Below, piece by piece: positions 1 to 6,416 of a stretch of DNA of 14,049 nucleotides. Made by a program: the position numbers and the translations under genes. The stretch covers positions 1-14,049 of the forward strand of contig JAKCCY010000071.1 in NCBI GenBank assembly GCA_021838765.1. The letters are read 5' to 3'. Below the pieces are notes generated by a model. It was not told the origin of the DNA. It searched no databases and saw only the letters and a program-made list of their open reading frames with translations. Every line of letters begins with the position of its first letter. Position 1 is the first letter of the stretch. Source of the DNA: Nitrospirota bacterium. Lineage in GTDB: Bacteria > Nitrospirota_A > Leptospirillia > Leptospirillales > Leptospirillaceae.

Positions 1-1
1 G

Positions 2-892
2 ATCAAATGGAAGGGGATTCCCAGCACAGCAGCGCAGGAACTCGCCCGGGTGATTACAGAACACTGGAAAGAAAAAGGCTGGCCGCTTAAAAACGCCTTC
101 GCCTATGCGTTCGACGAACCGGAACATCAGCTTTTTTATTATTTCGACATCTATAAGCTTGTCGCGAATACGGCAGATGACATCCATAAGGGGTCTCACA
201 ACCAGATCCGGTATATGCTGACCGATGCCCCGTACTCATGGGACAGAAAGCAGCCGGGACATCACAAAAGCGTCATGAAGGGAAAAATCGACATCTGGTC
301 GCCGAACTCCGAAACCTTCATGCCCGACCGCATGGCGAAGGTCCAGAAAATCGGCGAGCGGACATGGTTCTACCAGAGCGGCCCTCCCTTCATCGGAGCG
401 AGCGACCTCTACTCGACAGGCGTGGGATTCCGGATGTGGTTCTGGGCCGCCTGGAAATATCGCACCAACGGCGTTTTCTACTGGGCGGCGGACTTCTGGC
501 CGGACAACACACTGGCCATCAACCCCTATACAAACCCGGGAACAGGAGACGGTGTCGTCTTCTACCCCGGACATCAGCTTCACCTGATCGGCTTTCCCGA
601 TATCGACGGCCCGGTCCCCTCTATCCGGATGGCTCAGTGGCGGCGGGGTTATGACGACTACAAATATTTCTTCATGCTGGACAAAAAAGGACATCGGGAC
701 GAAGTCGACCGGACGGTCAACCATCTGGTCCACAAGGCTCTTGATGACGGGGACTACTTCCCGTACTGGTACAACCCGCTCTGGCACAAGCCCGGAGCCT
801 GGAGCCACGATCCCGACGACTGGCATGATGTCCGGATCAAAATGGCCAGGGAGATCGCATCCCTGTATGGCCAGTCTCCCCCCAGGAATTGA
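2..892 (+). CDS. GH123/DUF4091-type glycoside hydrolase, C-terminal part (5' end outside window)
   Basis: The frame is open from base 2 with no stop before 890-892 (TGA), so the gene enters from the left; the GTG at 50 is only an internal codon. What is seen: an Asp-Glu pair followed by Pro (FDEPE, bases 110-124) in the context AYAFDEPEH, an aromatic stretch WKYRTNGVFYWAADFW, and near the end an RMAQWRRGYDDYKYFFML block. This order (DEP motif, Trp/Tyr-rich strand, then R-x-G-x-[ED]-D-Y-[EK]-Y) is the pattern of DUF4091 domains related to glycoside hydrolase family 123, where an adjacent Asp-Glu pair acts in substrate-assisted hydrolysis of N-acetylhexosaminides. There is no membrane anchor or sorting signal at the C-terminus. 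Its place before prsK suggests a role in trimming or remodelling the exopolysaccharide; that role, and the actual substrate, are inferred. The N-terminal half and any signal peptide lie outside the window. Confidence 0.75.
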   Translation: MKWKGIPSTAAQELARVITEHWKEKGWPLKNAFAYAFDEPEHQLFYYFDIYKLVANTADDIHKGSHNQIRYMLTDAPYSWDRKQPGHHKSVMKGKIDIWSPNSETFMPDRMAKVQKIGERTWFYQSGPPFIGASDLYSTGVGFRMWFWAAWKYRTNGVFYWAADFWPDNTLAINPYTNPGTGDGVVFYPGHQLHLIGFPDIDGPVPSIRMAQWRRGYDDYKYFFMLDKKGHRDEVDRTVNHLVHKALDDGDYFPYWYNPLWHKPGAWSHDPDDWHDVRIKMAREIASLYGQSPPRN

Positions 893-908
893 TCATCCTT
901 CCGCGCAC

Positions 909-940
909 CCCCCTTCCTCGGCCGTAAGGCCAAGAGGGGG
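909..940 (+). terminator. Weak hairpin, possible terminator after the hydrolase
   Basis: A C-rich arm ending GGCC and a G-rich arm starting GGCC surround the loop GTAA (923-926). About 13 pairs form, with two mismatches and two G-T wobbles. A short TTCTTTT run begins only about 12 bases after the stem, so this is not a textbook Rho-independent terminator. It lies in the 93-bp gap before prsK and may separate the two transcripts. Confidence 0.3.
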
Positions 941-985
941 CAAGCGGACGGTTCTTTTGATCCTTCATGTTGCAAAGGACTGTTC

Positions 986-3145
986 TTGAAAATTCATGAC
1001 CTTTTTCCGCTCCTGACAATTGTCCTGACCATTGCGACCATGATCGTTGCCTATATCGCTCCAAGAAGAAAGTCCTCATCCGCCTTTCTTCTTCTCGCTC
1101 CGCTTTCGGCGCTTCTTCCGGTTCTGGCAAGTTTTTTCATTTTCGTCCCGCAGACACTGCTCTCGCTCGATCGCAACTTTCAGTTCTGGTTGGCAGGAGA
1201 GATCCTCTCCTGTCTCGGGCTCATCGTCTTCTCTCTGGGGTTTTCACGGAAGAACCCATGGAAAGAAATCCGGGAACAAAGGATTCTTCTGGGCTTCATT
1301 TTCTCAGCCATCCTTTTTTCGATCTTTGAAATCCTTGAAAATCCGGACCTGATCAAGATTCTTCTCCTTCCCGGCCCGTCTGTCCTTCTCATCAACTCTC
1401 CGGAGCTGACCATCCTTGCTTTTTTTATCATGGGAATGCTTGTCCTGGCGCTCTTCCAGATGTCGAGAACATACATATCCGCCGCAGGACTTGAGCGATG
1501 GAACATCAAATACCCCATGATCGGCTTGTTTCTCTGGATCCTTTCCATCTTTCTCGTCCATACCAACCAGGTCCTCTCGGGAGGATTTGACCGCTCGTTC
1601 CTGTATCTGGAGGATCTGGGCCTCTTTTCCATGGATTCTCTCTTCCTCTACTCCCTCCTGATCCAGCGGGTCAAGGATGTCTCCCTTCAAGTCTCCAGAA
1701 ATGCCATCAACCGCTCCCTGCTGCTGCTGCTCGCCGGCGGCGGGCTCATCTTTCTCGGAGGACTGAGTTCCACTCTCAAGGAGTTCGGACCTGTCTGGTC
1801 GCACCTGTCTTCAAGTCTCATGATCTTTCTGGGCCTGGCCTCCCTTCTGGTCCTCTTCTCCTCCGAACGCCTGAGGCGAGAACTCGAACATTTTCTGGGT
1901 GTCCATTTTTATTCCAGCCGGTACGACTACCGGGCCGCATGGATGACACTCACAAAAATCCTTTCGGAATCAAAAGACCTTCGGGACCTTATGCCGACCC
2001 TCATGGAAAGGACCAGAGAGATTTCTTTTGCCGACGCTATTGTTTATTGCCACGTCGGCGAAGGAAATCCGCAGACCATCTCCGTTCGGCAGTCACTGGG
2101 ATGCACACGCCCTGGAACACTCGACAACGCCTTTCTGGATCCCTCCCTCCTCCCCATTTTTCTGTCCGGAGCACCAGTTCATCAAAAAGATCCATTTCCG
2201 CCGGAAAAAAGCGAGATCATTTCCAGGCTTTTCGATGCGCTATGCGCAAACTGGGTCCTACCTCTCGTCTTCCGGAACAAGATCATCGGGCTTCTCGGAA
2301 TGAACATCAAAAACACGGGAAGCAAGGGACTGACCGAGGACCGCCTTTTTCTTCAGGCCCTGTCTCTCCAGTGGGTAAGCCTTCTGGTCAATGCCACCCT
2401 CTCGAGAGAAATGGCATGGACATGGGAATCGGACCTTCTCTCCGGTCTTCGGGCCTTTACCTTCCACGATCTCAAGAATGCGGGAATCGCGCTCAAGCTG
2501 ATCCTTCACAATGCCCGGGAAAACATCGCGTTTCCGGACTTTCAGGAAGAACTTCTCCAGAACCTTCAAAGCATCTCCCAGCAAATCGACCAGTCCATGG
2601 AACAGTTTCTCTATCCGTTCAGGCAGGAATACACCCGGCAAACATCTTTCGATGCAAACAGCCTGATCAAAAACACCCTGAAAGGTCTCTCTTCAGAAAA
2701 GTTTCCGGAGCTCAAAACGGAGCTGAACCTTCAGGACATTCCTCTCGTTTCGGGAAACGCACGAGCGTTTGAAACAACTGTCCGGAACCTTTTGATAAAC
2801 GCCAGGGAAGCCATGCAAGGGAAAGGGCTGATCAGGATCGCAGCCCGAAATCTTGACGGAAACAAGGTTCTGGTCACTATTTCCGACAACGGTCCCGGAA
2901 TGAGTCAGGATTTTATGGACAACCATCTCTTCAGACCTTTCCAGACAACCAAAAAAAAGGGCTCGGGACTCGGTCTCTTCAGCTCTAAACTGCTCATTGA
3001 ACAAAGTGGAGGACAGATTCAGGTCAACTCGAAGGAAGGGGTCGGAACGGAGTTCATGATCACACTTCCCACCGAATTGACCGGGAACGCCCACGAAGAT
3101 CCGGCGGACCGATTTGAACATCCGCCCGCGCATTCCACTTCCTAG
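986..3145 (+). CDS. prsK: PEP-CTERM/exosortase system sensor histidine kinase PrsK
   Basis: 719 residues. The start is the TTG at 986, chosen because AAAGGA (974-979) lies six bases upstream; the nearby ATG at 967 is in another frame. Residues 1-295 hold about eight hydrophobic membrane segments. Residues ~325-470 form a GAF-like sensory region. The kinase core follows: phospho-acceptor His494 in FHDLKN, N-box NLLINAREAM (601-610), G1 box DNGPGM (634-639), F-box FRPFQTT (649-655) and G2 box GSGLGL (659-664). The HDLKN H-box behind a multi-span membrane domain plus GAF is the PrsK architecture, and the exosortase genes nearby support it. The kinase would sit in the inner membrane, sense an unknown signal and phosphorylate PrsR. 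Unlike the usual compact arrangement, its partner gene lies about 3.3 kb downstream, beyond a toxin-antitoxin module. I see no clear terminator after the stop. Confidence 0.9.
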   Translation: MKIHDLFPLLTIVLTIATMIVAYIAPRRKSSSAFLLLAPLSALLPVLASFFIFVPQTLLSLDRNFQFWLAGEILSCLGLIVFSLGFSRKNPWKEIREQRILLGFIFSAILFSIFEILENPDLIKILLLPGPSVLLINSPELTILAFFIMGMLVLALFQMSRTYISAAGLERWNIKYPMIGLFLWILSIFLVHTNQVLSGGFDRSFLYLEDLGLFSMDSLFLYSLLIQRVKDVSLQVSRNAINRSLLLLLAGGGLIFLGGLSSTLKEFGPVWSHLSSSLMIFLGLASLLVLFSSERLRRELEHFLGVHFYSSRYDYRAAWMTLTKILSESKDLRDLMPTLMERTREISFADAIVYCHVGEGNPQTISVRQSLGCTRPGTLDNAFLDPSLLPIFLSGAPVHQKDPFPPEKSEIISRLFDALCANWVLPLVFRNKIIGLLGMNIKNTGSKGLTEDRLFLQALSLQWVSLLVNATLSREMAWTWESDLLSGLRAFTFHDLKNAGIALKLILHNARENIAFPDFQEELLQNLQSISQQIDQSMEQFLYPFRQEYTRQTSFDANSLIKNTLKGLSSEKFPELKTELNLQDIPLVSGNARAFETTVRNLLINAREAMQGKGLIRIAARNLDGNKVLVTISDNGPGMSQDFMDNHLFRPFQTTKKKGSGLGLFSSKLLIEQSGGQIQVNSKEGVGTEFMITLPTELTGNAHEDPADRFEHPPAHSTS

Positions 3146-3266
3146 ACCTGCCTATTGCCACAAGTCTGGAGAAAGGGACCGGAGGAGCTGAGCACACCCT
3201 GCCGGAGCGTGTATTCTGGCATCAAGGAAAATCAGCAACGCCTCATTGCTCAACAAACAGCGGTAC

Positions 3267-3491
3267 ATGTCAAGTAAAAAACACCCCATTATTCCTTCCG
3301 AGCAAAAGCTACTTGCCGATTTCGGGGAGCGGATGAGACTTGCCCGTCTGCGCAGGACGATCTCCGCCGAAACACTGGCCGACTCCATCCTGGACCGGCT
3401 TGTTCATGGGGCATACACGAATAAAGTCGAAGACGACCGCTCCGGTCGCCTCCTCAACCGGACTCCCGGCAGAGGAGTTTTCTTGGGATGA
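3267..3491 (+). pseudogene. Truncated XRE/HipB-like helix-turn-helix regulator (remnant)
   Basis: From the ATG at 3267 the frame encodes 74 residues; a TTG at 3246 would add seven. The first ~37 residues match the start of HipB-like XRE regulators well: KKHPIIPSEQKLL, then DFGERMRLARLRRTISAETLAD, that is, helix 1 and the start of the HTH. After this the expected second HTH helix (normally like AGISR-TL-KVE-GD) is degraded to SILDRLVHGAYTNKVEDDRSG, where only a KVE echo survives, and the frame ends in low-complexity sequence at 3489-3491. Full family members run to about 90-110 residues with a conserved tail after the HTH, absent here. No convincing ribosome binding site precedes the ATG. It is most likely a dead antitoxin-type regulator. 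A short functional DNA-binding protein is less likely but not excluded. Confidence 0.55.
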
Positions 3492-3499
3492 GCTGACAC

Positions 3500-3541
3500 T
3501 TGCTTGTTCGCTATTCGTACGGCATATTACCGTATACGTAA
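3500..3541 (+). promoter_or_regulatory. Candidate promoter and palindromic operator of the tacA-tacT operon
   Basis: The region contains the palindrome CGTACG (3516-3521) and the interrupted inverted repeat TTAC-CGTATAC-GTAA (3527-3541), which itself contains the palindrome CGTATACG (3531-3538). A further CGTACC lies at 3549-3554, just before the ribosome binding site. A weak sigma-70-like pair TTGCTT (3500-3505) and CATATT (3523-3528), spaced 17 bases, would place the operator over the promoter. Ribbon-helix-helix antitoxins usually repress their own operon at such repeats. The palindromes are seen; binding is inferred. Confidence 0.4.
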
Positions 3542-3566
3542 ATCAACCGTACCATGGGAGGTTACT

Positions 3567-3836
3567 ATGCCTGCTGTTGCTCGATTTGATTTAAAAATGG
3601 ATGCAGAAGAAAAGGATGTTGTTTCTCGCGCTGCCGCTTTAGTTGGTACTACGATGGCTGCATTCGTGCGCATGGCTGCAAAAGAAAAAGCGCGTGAACT
3701 GTTAGATCGGGAATCCATCCTAACGATGTCAGCTCAGGATTTTCAAGAATTAACGATGGCACTTGATGGGACATTTAAGCCGAACGCCCCATTGCAAAAG
3801 GCCCTGAATGTTGCTCAAAAGGTACGGCGTGTTTGA
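3567..3836 (+). CDS. tacA: TacA-family (DUF1778) ribbon-helix-helix antitoxin
   Basis: 89 residues. The ATG at 3567 is chosen because GGGAGG (3556-3561) sits five bases upstream; the same frame is open further upstream but that part is not antitoxin-like. Residues 6-12 (RFDLKMD) form the DNA-binding strand, followed by two helices (13-45) with the DUF1778 signature of Ala-rich VSRAAALVGTTMAAFV and KEKARELLD. The C-terminal part (FQELTMALDG, then KPNAPLQKALNVAQKV) is the toxin-neutralising tail. In this family the antitoxin binds and inhibits the acetyltransferase toxin and, with it, represses the operon. Its 3' end overlaps tacT by 8 bases, the standard antitoxin-first arrangement. Base composition is slightly lower in GC than the flanking EPS genes (82 of 180 bases counted at 3601-3780), suggesting acquisition. 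A degenerate second copy of its last codons occurs at 13476-13508. Confidence 0.88.
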   Translation: MPAVARFDLKMDAEEKDVVSRAAALVGTTMAAFVRMAAKEKARELLDRESILTMSAQDFQELTMALDGTFKPNAPLQKALNVAQKVRRV

Positions 3837-4314
3837 GGAACAATTGCTCGATCCCCATATCCATGATCGCCAAGACTTCACCTCTGGTATTACTGCTCTG
3901 GATGAGTACCTTCACCGCTTCGCCGTCCAGCAAAGCAAAAAGGGCGTTGCCGTAGTACGGGTGTTGATCGACACGAATATGCCCAAAACCATATTGGGCT
4001 ACTACAGTTTAAGCGCCGCGCAAATCAATGCCGTTCAAATGGATGAGCGTACACAACAAAAATGGCCGCGTTATCCGGTGCCGTGCTTTCGTCTGGGACG
4101 GTTGGCAATCCATTTGGCTCATCGCAATCGTGGATTAGGGCGAATCCTCATGGGGTGCGCAGTTGATCGCTGTTTAGAAGCCAAAAAACATGTGGCCGCT
4201 TATGCGCTTGTGGTCGATGCAAAGGGAGAGGATACCAAGTCATTCTATGAGCATTACGAATTTACGCCGTGCCGCGATAACCCGATGGCCATGTATTTAT
4301 CACTTGGCACATAA
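3829..4314 (+). CDS. tacT: TacT-like GNAT acetyltransferase toxin
   Basis: The GTG at 3829 is preferred: AAAAGG (3817-3822) lies six bases before it, and it yields 161 residues, the usual size for this family. An in-frame ATG at 3808 would add seven residues. Features in GTG numbering: an N-terminal HDRQDFTSG-ITALDEYL segment typical of these toxins, LGYYSLSAA (57-65), LGRLAI (89-94), the acetyl-CoA pyrophosphate loop RNRGLG (99-104, the R-x-x-G-x-G/A motif) and SFYEHYEF near the end, whose Tyr140 falls where TacT has its catalytic tyrosine. Known family members acetylate the amino group of charged tRNAs and stop translation, producing growth arrest or persistence. All key motifs are intact, so the toxin looks functional. 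It is coupled to tacA by overlap. I saw no good terminator after it. Confidence 0.87.
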   Translation: MFEEQLLDPHIHDRQDFTSGITALDEYLHRFAVQQSKKGVAVVRVLIDTNMPKTILGYYSLSAAQINAVQMDERTQQKWPRYPVPCFRLGRLAIHLAHRNRGLGRILMGCAVDRCLEAKKHVAAYALVVDAKGEDTKSFYEHYEFTPCRDNPMAMYLSLGT

Positions 4315-4699
4315 AGATTTGTCGGGTAGCCGTGGACCCCGAACGCTCTCCGGTTACCAAACATCTCTTTGCGGTCTCTCCATGGGAGATAGCCACCAGA
4401 AAAGTTCATATTGCAAACACTGACAGCCATGCCATGAAACCGGCATTCCTGTCAGACGACATGAAAGACCTTCTGAATCAGTAAAAAGCTTTAACTGCTG
4501 CTAAAAAACGATTGCGCTGGTCCATATCTTGTTTGAAAATGACTCAAAATACTCAGTTACCCTGTGCAAATGGTGGTGGAGCACGGAACCCGACCCGCAA
4601 CCAGAAACAGACAGTAACGCCTTGCCCAAACCGATCACACTTCCTTCCATCTGTTAGAAAAATGTATTATTTCTCCTAGGCTCCATAAAAATAATTCCT
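4315..4699. other. Non-coding stretch after tacT with gene debris
   Basis: About 385 bases without a convincing gene. A 16-residue frame (4434-4484, MKPAFLSDDMKDLLNQ, then TAA) resembles the first residues of small nucleotidyltransferases of AbiEii/DUF6036 type, but it lacks a ribosome binding site and stops before any catalytic motif, so it is at most a fragment. Small hairpins are present (TCTCC-ATG-GGAGA at 4377-4389; an imperfect GGTAGCC/GGTTACC pair at about 4325-4358), but none is followed by a T-run. The stretch reads as degraded accessory DNA between the toxin-antitoxin module and the exosortase promoter. Confidence 0.5.
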
Positions 4700-4727
4700 T
4701 TCAAACATAGTCGCCAAATGTTATAAA
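4700..4727 (+). promoter_or_regulatory. Candidate sigma-70 promoter of the xrtA operon (extended -10)
   Basis: TTCAAA (4700-4705) and TATAAA (4722-4727) are spaced by 16 bases. TG at 4719-4720 makes an extended -10 (TG-N-TATAAA). Transcription would begin near 4733-4735 and give a leader of about 98 bases before the xrtA ATG at 4832. The match to consensus is good (4/6 and 5/6 plus TG). I found no acceptable sigma-54 site (GG-N10-GC with TGGCAC/TTGC) in this region, although the operon encodes a sigma-54-type activator. Confidence 0.5.
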
Positions 4728-4740
4728 TAGATAAGTGAAT

Positions 4741-4756
4741 TGTGACGCTCGTCACA
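4741..4756. promoter_or_regulatory. Perfect TGTGA-N6-TCACA palindrome (CRP/FNR-superfamily-type box)
   Basis: The 16 bases TGTGACGCTCGTCACA form an uninterrupted palindrome (7-bp arms around CT) and match the CRP/Clp consensus TGTGA-N6-TCACA exactly. Relative to the predicted start near 4734 the box is centred about +14, a position suited to repression or roadblock rather than activation. The same sequence would fold as an RNA stem in the leader, so it could be an RNA element instead. No regulator gene for it is in the window. Confidence 0.5.
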
Positions 4757-4761
4757 GACCT

Positions 4762-4802
4762 GTGCCGGAGCCATTTCACCGGTAGCGGTTCCGGTGCTTT
4801 TT
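4762..4802 (+). terminator. Terminator-like hairpin and T-run in the xrtA leader (possible attenuator)
   Basis: The hairpin CACCGG (4777-4782), loop TAGCGGTT, CCGGTG (4791-4796) is followed by C and five T (4798-4802), a Rho-independent terminator pattern. The same right arm can instead pair with a longer upstream arm: GTGCCGGAGCC (4762-4772) with GGTTCCGGTGC (4787-4797), 11 pairs including three G-U wobbles. Upstream, CACAG-AC-CTGTG (4753-4764) overlaps both that long arm and the TGTGACG/CGTCACA stem. The structure lies 30 bases before the xrtA start. It may end read-through from upstream or act as a conditional attenuator. Confidence 0.5.
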
Positions 4803-4831
4803 GCCTCCAGCCTGAAAAAGGGAGTAATCAC

Positions 4832-5671
4832 ATGACAGGAGAAAAGATCGCCCTATTGATCGCTTCCTTGACAGCCGTTCTCCTGTCTTGGTCAAATATC
4901 CTGAAACTCGTCGACGACTGGAATTCCCTCCCGTCCTATTCCCACGGATTTCTGGTACCGTTTGTCGCAATTCTTCTTGTTTATCTGGATAAAAAACATC
5001 TGTCCGGAATCCAGGATCGCCCATCCGCATGGGGAATCGGACTCATTGGACTGGGAGTTGCCTGTCTTCTTCTCGGAACCTGGTCCGGGCTCGATTTTAT
5101 CCGCCAGGTCTCCATCCTTTTTCTGATTTCCGGCATCATTGCCGGATACTGGGGGCTCAAAACACTAAAGGCCCTCCGCTTTCCGATTCTCTATCTGATG
5201 TTCATGATCCCCCTGCCCTTCATCGTCTTCAACTCGATCGCTTTTCCCCTCCAGATCCTGGCGGCGGAAGGAGCCTCGAATATCTTGAACGGGATCCAGA
5301 TCCCTGTTTTCCGGGAAGGGACAATCATCCACCTTCCCCATATTTCTCTTGGAGTCGAAGAGGCCTGCAGCGGCATACAGTCATTGGTCAGCCTTCTGGC
5401 TATTTCGGTTTTGATGAAGAAACTTGGACATCTCGAAGGAATAACGGGGGTTCTCTTTGCTCTGTCTGCCATACCGGTCGCCATTTTGGCAAACATGATG
5501 CGCATCGCGGGAACCGGGATCCTGGGATCCTTCGTCAACCCCCACCTTGCAGAAGGTTTTTTTCACCTTTTTTCGGGATGGGTCGTCTTTCTGTTTGCGT
5601 TTCTCACCCTGTTTCTCGAGATCAAGGCCATACAACTTCTCAAAAAGAGGAGGCCTCTTGAAACCGTCTAG
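4832..5671 (+). CDS. xrtA: Exosortase (XrtA/EpsH-like), PEP-CTERM protein-sorting transpeptidase
   Basis: 279 residues from the ATG at 4832, chosen for the strong ribosome binding site AAAAAGGGAG (4815-4824), seven bases upstream; the frame is open back to 4742 but that part is the leader. The protein is polytopic, with about eight hydrophobic segments. The three conserved exosortase residues are visible: Cys179 in VEEACSGIQSL, Arg224 in LANMMRIAG and His245 in FFHLFSGW. The enzyme recognises C-terminal PEP-CTERM signals (Pro-Glu-Pro, membrane helix, basic cluster) in the inner membrane, cleaves them and is thought to transfer the protein to a surface or EPS anchor. Neighbours EpsI, PrsR, PrsT and PrsK point to the XrtA subtype, but I cannot exclude another exosortase class by eye. 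The gene overlaps epsI by 14 bases. No PEP-CTERM substrate is encoded in the window. Confidence 0.9.
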   Translation: MTGEKIALLIASLTAVLLSWSNILKLVDDWNSLPSYSHGFLVPFVAILLVYLDKKHLSGIQDRPSAWGIGLIGLGVACLLLGTWSGLDFIRQVSILFLISGIIAGYWGLKTLKALRFPILYLMFMIPLPFIVFNSIAFPLQILAAEGASNILNGIQIPVFREGTIIHLPHISLGVEEACSGIQSLVSLLAISVLMKKLGHLEGITGVLFALSAIPVAILANMMRIAGTGILGSFVNPHLAEGFFHLFSGWVVFLFAFLTLFLEIKAIQLLKKRRPLETV

Positions 5672-6416
5672 GCCGTTCAACATGCTCCTATCCTCTTTGA
5701 TCATGGGCGTTTCTTTTGCCTTTCTTCTGGGGAGCATCGACCAGAAACCGGTGCCCGCCCACCTCTCTCTCCGGGCCTTTCCCGATGAACTCTCCGGATG
5801 GTCGGGCACCCCCGTTCCTCTCACGAAAAAAGAGCAGGAGATCCTGAACGCCGACGACTTTGCCTCCATCCTGTTTACAAAGGCCGCAACGGAATCCTCC
5901 ATTTTCTTCTTCAGCGCCTTCTACCAGCATCAGACCCCCGAAAAAAATATCCATTCTCCCAAGAACTGTCTCCCCGGATCCGGATGGGCCATGATCGACA
6001 CAAAAGTCATCACCGTTCCCCTCGAAGCGGGAGGGAAGCCCCGGCAGATCAATCAGGTAGTGATCCAGAAGGGACTTTCAAAACAGGTCGTCCTTTACTG
6101 GTATCAGGAAAGGGGCAGAATCTTTCCAAACGAATACTGGGGCCGCTTCTATCTGGTCAAGGATGCCTTGACCCTTCACCGGACCGACGGAGCCCTTGTC
6201 AGGATTTCTGCATCTCTTGAAGGGTCCGTCGAAAATACCGTCAAGAAAGAGCTTCAATTCATCCGGAACCTGACCCCCATGCTGTCCGAATATATCCCCG
6301 GCAGGTATAATGGTCCGGTGTCCATGGTCCCGTCAGGATCCTCCATGCGACTCTCTCCAACACACAGGTCCCTTGGACAAAGAGTTGAAAATGCAGGAGT
6401 CATCACAAATGGGTGA
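5658..6416 (+). CDS. epsI: Exosortase-associated protein EpsI
   Basis: 252 residues from a TTG at 5658, preceded by AAGAGGAGG (5645-5653). An in-frame ATG at 5682 is possible but lacks such a site; the open frame upstream of 5658 only shadows xrtA. Residues 8-25 are a hydrophobic signal-anchor, so the rest is probably periplasmic. The family signature His-Ser-Pro-Lys-Asn-Cys-Leu-Pro-Gly-x-Gly-Trp is at 99-110 (Cys104), followed by VLYWYQ (145-150), as in EpsI (DUF3485) proteins, which are encoded next to or fused to exosortases. The precise biochemical role is not established; it is regarded as an accessory for exosortase or EPS function. The start overlaps xrtA by 14 bases, so translation is likely coupled. 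The last ~35 residues (Ser/Pro/Arg-rich) look like a poorly conserved tail. Confidence 0.87.
   Translation: MKPSRPFNMLLSSLIMGVSFAFLLGSIDQKPVPAHLSLRAFPDELSGWSGTPVPLTKKEQEILNADDFASILFTKAATESSIFFFSAFYQHQTPEKNIHSPKNCLPGSGWAMIDTKVITVPLEAGGKPRQINQVVIQKGLSKQVVLYWYQERGRIFPNEYWGRFYLVKDALTLHRTDGALVRISASLEGSVENTVKKELQFIRNLTPMLSEYIPGRYNGPVSMVPSGSSMRLSPTHRSLGQRVENAGVITNG

Noticed and set aside
236..826. Long minus-strand open frame opposite the hydrolase
   Set aside because: It is a shadow of the + strand gene, with composition driven by its codons and no recognisable motifs. The same applies to the other minus-strand frames opposite prsK, prsR and prsT.
3480..4340. Target-site duplication or inverted repeats flanking the toxin-antitoxin module
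   Set aside because: I compared both edges by eye and found no convincing direct or inverted repeat, and no transposase or integrase is present.
4377..4389. TCTCC-ATG-GGAGA hairpin after tacT as a terminator
   Set aside because: It has only five pairs, a three-base loop and no following T-run.
4585..4598. GG-N10-GC pair before xrtA
   Set aside because: Spacing is right, but the elements read CGGAAC and CCGC instead of TGGCAC and TTGC, so the match is no better than chance.
4791..4806. Sigma-54-like sequence CGGTGCTTTTTGCC upstream of xrtA
   Set aside because: GG and GC are separated by eight bases, not the strictly required ten, and the -24 element is poor. The sequence is better explained as the terminator stem and T-run.
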